Origin: Robinsoniella peoriensis
GTDB lineage: Bacteria; Bacillota; Clostridia; Lachnospirales; Lachnospiraceae
Reading direction: 5' to 3'
DNA length: 64,000 nucleotides
Assembly (NCBI RefSeq): GCF_000797495.1
Contig: NZ_JTGN01000018.1
Coordinates: 65,614 to 129,613 of the forward strand
Below the pieces are notes generated by a model. That model saw nothing but the letters and a program-made list of their open reading frames with translations. It made no database searches and was not told the DNA's origin. Of this stretch, positions 62,592-64,000 are shown piece after piece (the first letter of the stretch is position 1; each line of letters begins with the position of its first letter). Made by a program: the position numbers and the translations under genes.

Positions 62592-62905
62592 TTTTAAATT
62601 CCTTTCTTCTATTATATATTGGCATTTAGCATTGATATTAACTACAGTATAGAGAGCGTAGGAAGGAAAGTAAATATAATAATTTATCCCAAATCTTAAA
62701 AAAATAGACGTAATTCAGTATGCAGCCGGTTATTAGAATATGGTTGAAAATTAACAGTTGATTTCATAACAGAATAAAATATGTTGTGAAAAGAGGTACA
62801 ATTGACAGGATGCAATGGATAGGGGAGAAAAAAACAGTAGAATACAGTAGAATTAATAAATTGAATCAATTGTGCAAAAAATATGAAAAAATTACAAAAT
62901 AAGTG

Positions 62906-63147
62906 TTGACAGATTGGTTTCCAGGTGGTATCATAACAAAGTTGTCTCAAACAGACAGCAAAAAACAAAATCCGACACGAATGTAACACGAGAGATCGAC
63001 TCGAATAAAGTTGAAAAAACTCAAAAAAAGTGTTGACAAATGATTTACAAAATGGTATCATATAAAAGTTGCTGTGAGAACGGCGGTGAGATACATAAAA
63101 AACTTTTTAAAAAAGTTGTTGACAAACACTTGGCAGTGTGATAGGAT
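62906..63147 (+). promoter_or_regulatory. Three tandem rRNA operon promoters
   Basis: Each has TTGACA with an exact 17-bp spacer: 62906-62911/TATCAT 62929-62934, 63033-63038/TATCAT 63056-63061, and 63119-63124/TAGGAT 63142-63147. The stretch 62592-62905 is AT-rich with no feature recognised. The leader 63148-63343 has the CTTGATAATTGAACA-type sequence common before rRNA genes in Firmicutes. Confidence 0.88.
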
Positions 63148-63343
63148 ATAGAAGTTGCGCTAAAGAGTACAACAGCAAAGAAAAGCAAACAGAACCTTGA
63201 TAATTGAACAGTGAAACAACCTTGAAAGATTCTATTAAAAGAGATTTCAAAATTAAGAACCGTATCAGAAATGATACAACCTTAAAACAGTAATAAAGGG
63301 ATAAAATTAGCTAGTAGTTGATTTTTGAACTAAGATCAAAACT

Positions 63344-63975
<632 letters not shown>

Positions 63976-64000
63976 CTGTCTCTTTATACACATCTCCGAG
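63976..64000 (+). other. Sequencing adapter remnant (Nextera transposase end), not genomic
   Basis: After GGAAAC the sequence stops following 16S rRNA and reads CTGTCTCTT(T)ATACACATCT followed by CCGAG, which is the Nextera mosaic end and the first bases of its extension, with one extra T. It marks a contig end. Confidence 0.93.

Noticed and set aside
62696..63061. 121-codon open frame on the minus strand upstream of 16S
   Set aside because: It runs through the rRNA promoters and has no ribosome site or family likeness; AT-rich low-stop chance frame.

Overview
The window reads as a chromosomal piece of a spore-forming Firmicute of the family Lachnospiraceae. The evidence is a partial 16S rRNA gene of Lachnospiraceae type at the right end, sporulation genes (yabP, yabQ, spoIIE) in Bacillus-like order, strong AGGAGG ribosome sites, and gut-type polysaccharide-use loci. 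Both ends look artificial. The first gene is open at base 1, and the last 25 bases match an Illumina Nextera adapter rather than 16S rRNA.

Region 1 (1-9.8 kb) is a conserved housekeeping and sporulation block: phospho-sugar mutase, mazG, HU, rqcP, yabP, yabQ, divIC, tRNA-Met, spoIIE, tilS, hpt, ftsH. This matches the Bacillus subtilis yabN-to-ftsH order. SpoIIE is a short form with one membrane segment, yet its promoter keeps the 21-bp spacer and Spo0A-box-like sites known from Spo0A-driven sigma-A promoters.

Region 2 (9.9-19.1 kb) is a starch/oligosaccharide locus: a cytoplasmic GH13 enzyme, a sugar ABC importer (lipoprotein plus two permeases) and a YesM/YesN-type two-component system. A lone TnpB (IS1341-type) element with a candidate omega-RNA follows, abutting the 3' remnant of an Rpn-type nuclease gene.

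Region 3 (21-32 kb) is metabolic: GH3 beta-glycosidase, a lipoprotein, a sorbitol/xylitol-type dehydrogenase, a siroheme sulfite/nitrite reductase, tdh-kbl threonine catabolism and a GHL6-type putative glycosidase. Region 4 (32-42 kb) is a probable rhamnoside locus: ABC importer, GH106-type enzyme, FadR-type GntR regulator, PLP gamma-lyase-type enzyme and UroD-family protein. A consensus promoter and a perfect FadR-family operator stand in front of the importer.

Region 5 (42-50 kb) holds an EEP-family phosphodiesterase, an Eis-like acetyltransferase and a thiamin operon (thiC, S, F, G, H, E) under a TPP riboswitch followed by two tandem terminators. Region 6 (50-61 kb) has an OmpR-type two-component system divergent from an unusual lipoprotein (propeller-like half plus solute-binding half), a CNNM/CBS membrane protein, a ferritin-like protein and a siderophore-type iron ABC importer with a palindromic operator. 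Region 7 (61-64 kb) has a GH43 enzyme, three tandem rRNA promoters and the start of 16S rRNA.

The most novel-looking signal is a pair of related elements (about 21194-21288 and 42257-42350) upstream of two unrelated genes. They share an 18-nt identical core and the same potential pseudoknot plus hairpin, with different bases forming the hairpin in each copy. I could not assign them to a riboswitch class I know.
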